Shown in pieces: positions 61,868 through 64,000 of a DNA stretch of 64,000 nt. Numbering within the stretch: position 1 is the first letter of the stretch; every line of letters begins with the position of its first letter. The stretch spans positions 117,715-181,714 of the forward strand of contig JAFSIQ010000044.1 in NCBI GenBank assembly GCA_017439675.1, given 5' to 3'. A program made the translations under genes and the position numbers. The notes beneath the pieces were generated by a model. It searched no databases. It was not told the origin of the DNA and worked only from the letters and a program-made list of their open reading frames with translations. Source of the DNA: Lachnospiraceae bacterium (GTDB lineage: Bacteria > Bacillota > Clostridia > Lachnospirales > Lachnospiraceae).

Positions 61868-62305
61868 ATGAATATCAAACGAGGTATTGAACAATTTAAA
61901 CAGGATATTTTAGATTGGTATAAGGGTATATTAGCTGCATTTGTATATATAATAGTGTCAAATTGGGCGTTTGGAACAGTGTGTACCTTGGCTATCGCCA
62001 CAGGCTTACCTTGTCCTGCGTGCGGTTTAACGCGGGCAGGATTTTCCTTTCTTACTTTTCAATGGGCAGATGCGTGGAATTATAACTGTGTTATTTTTCT
62101 AATTGTCCCTTTTATTTTGTATTGTGTTATTTGCAGATATGGATTGGGGTGTAAATGCCGTGGGTGCATATTCTGGCTAATAATAATTGTAATTTGCCTG
62201 ATTATGTTGTATACTTACCGCATGATAAACTTTTTCCCGGATGTAGAGCCGGTGATATATCGTAAAGAGAATCTATTACGGTTTCTTAGAAATACATTTC
62301 TATGA
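61868..62305 (+). CDS. DUF2752-family membrane protein
   Basis: A 145-residue membrane protein of the DUF2752 family, recognisable by the motif LPCPACGLTRA (two cysteines) near residues 46-56, flanked by hydrophobic segments (about 21-43 and 72-92, and a third near 104-122). The frame opens with GTG at 61856, but the ATG at 61868 is the more natural start; neither has a clear SD. The function is unknown. The start lies just after the alaS terminator, so readthrough or a promoter inside alaS may be needed. Confidence 0.8.
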   Translation: MNIKRGIEQFKQDILDWYKGILAAFVYIIVSNWAFGTVCTLAIATGLPCPACGLTRAGFSFLTFQWADAWNYNCVIFLIVPFILYCVICRYGLGCKCRGCIFWLIIIVICLIMLYTYRMINFFPDVEPVIYRKENLLRFLRNTFL

Positions 62306-62335
62306 ACATATATTTAAAATGAGGAGGAAAAGAGA

Positions 62336-62581
62336 ATGAATAACGAAATGACATTAGGTAAGTGGTTGATAGTTTTGCTGATTCTTATGATTCCATGTGT
62401 TAACATTATTATGTTGTTTGTATGGGCATTTGGTAGTAATGACTATCCTTCAAGAAAGACATTTGCACAGGCTTATTTGATATATACACTGATTGTTTTT
62501 GTATTATCATTTGCATTAAGTGCTGTATTTGGTGCATCTATGACTGCATTAATGTCTGAGTATATGTTAATGGTGCTATAA
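62336..62581 (+). CDS. small membrane protein, 81 aa
   Basis: Two hydrophobic segments (LIVLLILMIPCVNIIMLFVW and TLIVFVLSFALSAVFGAS) joined by a loop SNDYPSRKTFAQAY. The pattern resembles small two-helix proteins often paired with DUF2752 genes, but I do not recognise the family with certainty. GAGGAGGAAAAG precedes the ATG, 30 bp after the DUF2752 gene, so the two probably form an operon. A strong hairpin follows. Confidence 0.7.
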   Translation: MNNEMTLGKWLIVLLILMIPCVNIIMLFVWAFGSNDYPSRKTFAQAYLIYTLIVFVLSFALSAVFGASMTALMSEYMLMVL

Positions 62582-62605
62582 TTATAGTATACATATTACG
62601 CAGAT

Positions 62606-62675
62606 AAGAAAGAGCATGGTTTCAGATTTGGTGTCGTGACGATTCACAATCTTGAATTATGCTTTTTCTTTTTTT
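62606..62675 (+). terminator. hairpin with T tract after the small membrane gene
   Basis: AAGAAAGAGCAT (62606-62617) pairs with ATGCTTTTTCTT (62659-62670) with one mismatch, and the inner part GATT/AATC and GTG/CAC also pairs. TTTTT follows. Confidence 0.7.
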
Positions 62676-62691
62676 AATAAAGAAAAATTTT

Positions 62692-62754
62692 AGCGTTGAC
62701 AGATTATATTATCGGTGCTATAATCACTAACATACTTTAAAGCGTTGAAGCGTT
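62692..62754 (+). repeat. three AGCGTT direct repeats around the promoter
   Basis: AGCGTT occurs at 62692-62697 (overlapping the -35), 62741-62746 and 62749-62754, the last two 8 bp apart, in the same direction. This could be a regulator-binding array on both sides of the promoter. Confidence 0.5.
62696..62724 (+). promoter_or_regulatory. consensus promoter of the orphan aldolase gene
   Basis: TTGACA at 62696-62701, a 17-bp spacer and TATAAT at 62719-62724, a perfect match. AGCGTT repeats overlap and follow it (62692, 62741, 62749). Confidence 0.8.
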
Positions 62755-62788
62755 AAAATCTCAAATGAGGATAAAAGGAGAAATGATT

Positions 62789-63763
62789 ATGGCAAGAAAA
62801 GGTAATTTGATGGGTGTAAGACCAGACATTAAGGTTTTGGATTGCACCATTCGTGACGGCGGATTGTGTAACAACTTTGAATTTACAGATGAGTTTGTTA
62901 GAGAATTATATAAGACCAATGTAAAAAGCGGTGTTGATTATATGGAGTTTGGTTATAAAGCTAGCCGTAATTTGTTCGACGAAAAAGATTTTGGAAAATG
63001 GAAGTTCTGTAAAGAAGAGGATATACGAGCGATTGTGGGAGAGAACATCTCTGATATGAAGATTGCAGTAATGGCTGATGTGGGAAGATGCGATTTCAAG
63101 ACGGATTTTCTTCCAAAGTGCGAAAGTGTAATTGATATGGTACGTGTGGCTTGTTACATTCACCAGATACCAGCTGCAATTGAGATGATTGAATATTTTC
63201 ATGAATTAGGATACGAAACTACCTGTAATATTATGGCGATATCTCAAGCAAATTCAAATCAGGTTGAAGAAGCTTTAGCAATGTTAGCAGAAAGTAGTGT
63301 AGATGTTATTTACCTGGTAGATAGCTACGGTTCGCTTTATCCTGAAAATGCAGGTGACCTTGCTAAGGTTTATCTGAAAGCAGTAGAATCTATCGATAAG
63401 CAGATTGGATTCCATGCTCACAATAATCAGAATTTGGCATTTGCCAATACCATTGAAACATTGTCTTATGGTGTTTCTTACTTGGATGCGACAGCACTAG
63501 GTATGGGTAGAGGAGCCGGAAACTGTGCTATGGAATTATTATTAGGATTTTTGAAGAATCCGAAGTACAGTTTATACAGTTTGTTGACTTTTATTGAGAA
63601 CTACATGATTCCTTTAAAAGAACAAGGAGTAGTATGGGGATTTGATCTACAGTACATGTTTACTGGTCAATTGAATCGTCATCCGCGTGAAGCTATGGCT
63701 TTTACAGATGAAAAACGCAAAGATTATTGCGAATTTTACAAGAGTTTGCTTGAAAATTACTAA
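62789..63763 (+). CDS. DRE-TIM metallolyase/aldolase-like enzyme
   Basis: A 324-residue protein of the HMG-CoA lyase/4-hydroxy-2-oxovalerate aldolase group. The DRE-TIM motif is in LDCTIRDGGLCNN (near residue 17) and the metal histidines in GFHAHNNQNLAF (near residue 212). GMGRGAGNCAMELLLGFL matches the C-terminal part of the barrel. There is no C-terminal acetaldehyde dehydrogenase or communication domain. ATG 62789 is 8 bp from AAGGAG, whereas 62783 is too close. The gene stands alone behind a perfect promoter, and its substrate is unknown. Confidence 0.85.
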   Translation: MARKGNLMGVRPDIKVLDCTIRDGGLCNNFEFTDEFVRELYKTNVKSGVDYMEFGYKASRNLFDEKDFGKWKFCKEEDIRAIVGENISDMKIAVMADVGRCDFKTDFLPKCESVIDMVRVACYIHQIPAAIEMIEYFHELGYETTCNIMAISQANSNQVEEALAMLAESSVDVIYLVDSYGSLYPENAGDLAKVYLKAVESIDKQIGFHAHNNQNLAFANTIETLSYGVSYLDATALGMGRGAGNCAMELLLGFLKNPKYSLYSLLTFIENYMIPLKEQGVVWGFDLQYMFTGQLNRHPREAMAFTDEKRKDYCEFYKSLLENY

Positions 63764-63795
63764 CAATCATTTGCATATACTCGACAAAATAGGTA

Positions 63796-63823
63796 TTGAC
63801 GTATTGTAAATTTATGTTATAAT
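63796..63823 (+). promoter_or_regulatory. promoter of rpsU
   Basis: TTGACG at 63796-63801, a 16-bp spacer and TATAAT at 63818-63823 with an extended TGT. It is close to consensus, and the leader of about 70 nt contains TTGTGT-GGATA-ACACAA. Confidence 0.7.
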
Positions 63824-63897
63824 CTTATTTGTGTTTTAAATAACCCAAGGTTGTGTGGATAACACAATATGCAACTGAAGGGAGGTCGGGTGAGAGA

Positions 63898-64000
63898 ATG
63901 TCAAATGTAGTAGTAAAAGAAAACGAGACTTTAGACAGCGCTCTTCGTCGTTTCAAGAGAAATTGTGCGAAGGCTGGTATTCAGCAGGAGATTCGTAAGA
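63898..64000 (+). CDS. rpsU: 30S ribosomal protein S21, 5' part
   Basis: The first 34 codons of rpsU are here; the gene is cut by the right edge. S21 is a small-subunit protein needed for translation initiation. The visible part, [20 protein letters not shown] followed by [13 protein letters not shown], matches the family. The site GAAGGGAGG is 14 bp before the ATG at 63898. A promoter at 63796-63823 lies just upstream. Confidence 0.95.
   Translation, partial: MSNVVVKENETLDSALRRFKRNCAKAGIQQEIRK

Noticed and set aside
1-64000. tRNA or rRNA genes, CRISPR arrays, insertion sequences
   Set aside because: No cloverleaf-like intergenic sequences, regularly spaced repeats or transposase motifs were found; the only repeats are those listed.

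Overview
The window is a 64 kb stretch of a low-GC, spore-forming Firmicute chromosome, most likely a Lachnospiraceae (Clostridium cluster XIVa) species. I infer this from the gene order truB-ribF, ylxM-ffh-rpsP-khpA-rimM-trmD-rplS, lepB-rbgA-lepB-rnhB and der-plsY-gpsA-spoIVA, from strong AGGAGG ribosome-binding sites, and from surface-protein families typical of that group. Every gene I can support lies on the + strand, and no gap between genes exceeds 300 bp. I saw no tRNA, rRNA, CRISPR array, transposase or integrase.

Region by region. 1-14 kb: translation and secretion housekeeping (TruB 3' end, RibF, a prenyl synthase, YlxM/Ffh of the SRP, S16, KhpA, RimM, TrmD, L19, two signal peptidases around RbgA, RNase HII), followed by a FliK-like/FlhB-C-like pair in the place where Bacillus has ylqG-ylqH. 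14-27 kb: YraN, PgeF, Der, PlsY, GpsA and SpoIVA. Between GpsA and SpoIVA sit two accessory genes: an AAA-ATPase/PD-(D/E)XK protein flanked by near-identical terminators, and a 1394-residue secreted protein. 26-31 kb: ScpA/ScpB condensin subunits, a DD-carboxypeptidase, DAHP synthase and an unknown membrane protein. 31-35 kb: a two-gene unit of a divergent HSP90-like ATPase and a helical (TPR-like) protein behind its own promoter and a palindromic operator-like site. 34-44 kb: nucleoside salvage (DeoB, Pdp, PunA, an MTA/SAH-deaminase-like amidohydrolase) interleaved with cell-wall enzymes (DacF-like, L,D-transpeptidase, an M23 peptidase). 44-54 kb: a small alarmone synthetase, a pair of structured repeats, an RsmF-like methyltransferase, SDR, EamA transporter, RluA-family synthase, RecU, two paralogous membrane proteins, a Uma2-family protein and TrpS. 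54-59 kb: a partial histidine operon, hisZ-G-D-B-I. 59-64 kb: AlaS, small membrane proteins, an orphan DRE-TIM aldolase and the start of rpsU.

The strongest unexpected signal is inside the secreted protein at 20657-24841. It carries two copies of a DUF6273/C-type-lectin-like domain. In the two C-terminal patches (21407-21478 and 22538-22612) the copies differ at fifteen aligned codons, and at all fifteen the third base (C or T) is unchanged while bases 1 and 2 vary. The surrounding DNA is almost identical. This is what adenine-directed mutagenesis of AAC/AAT codons by a diversity-generating retroelement (DGR) would leave, so I propose two DGR variable regions. No reverse transcriptase is visible here, so the element would have to act from elsewhere in the genome.

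Second-rank signals are the HSP90-like/TPR-like operon, the tandem structured repeats at 45775-45937 with compensated stems, and the ATPase cassette between duplicated terminators that splits gpsA from spoIVA.
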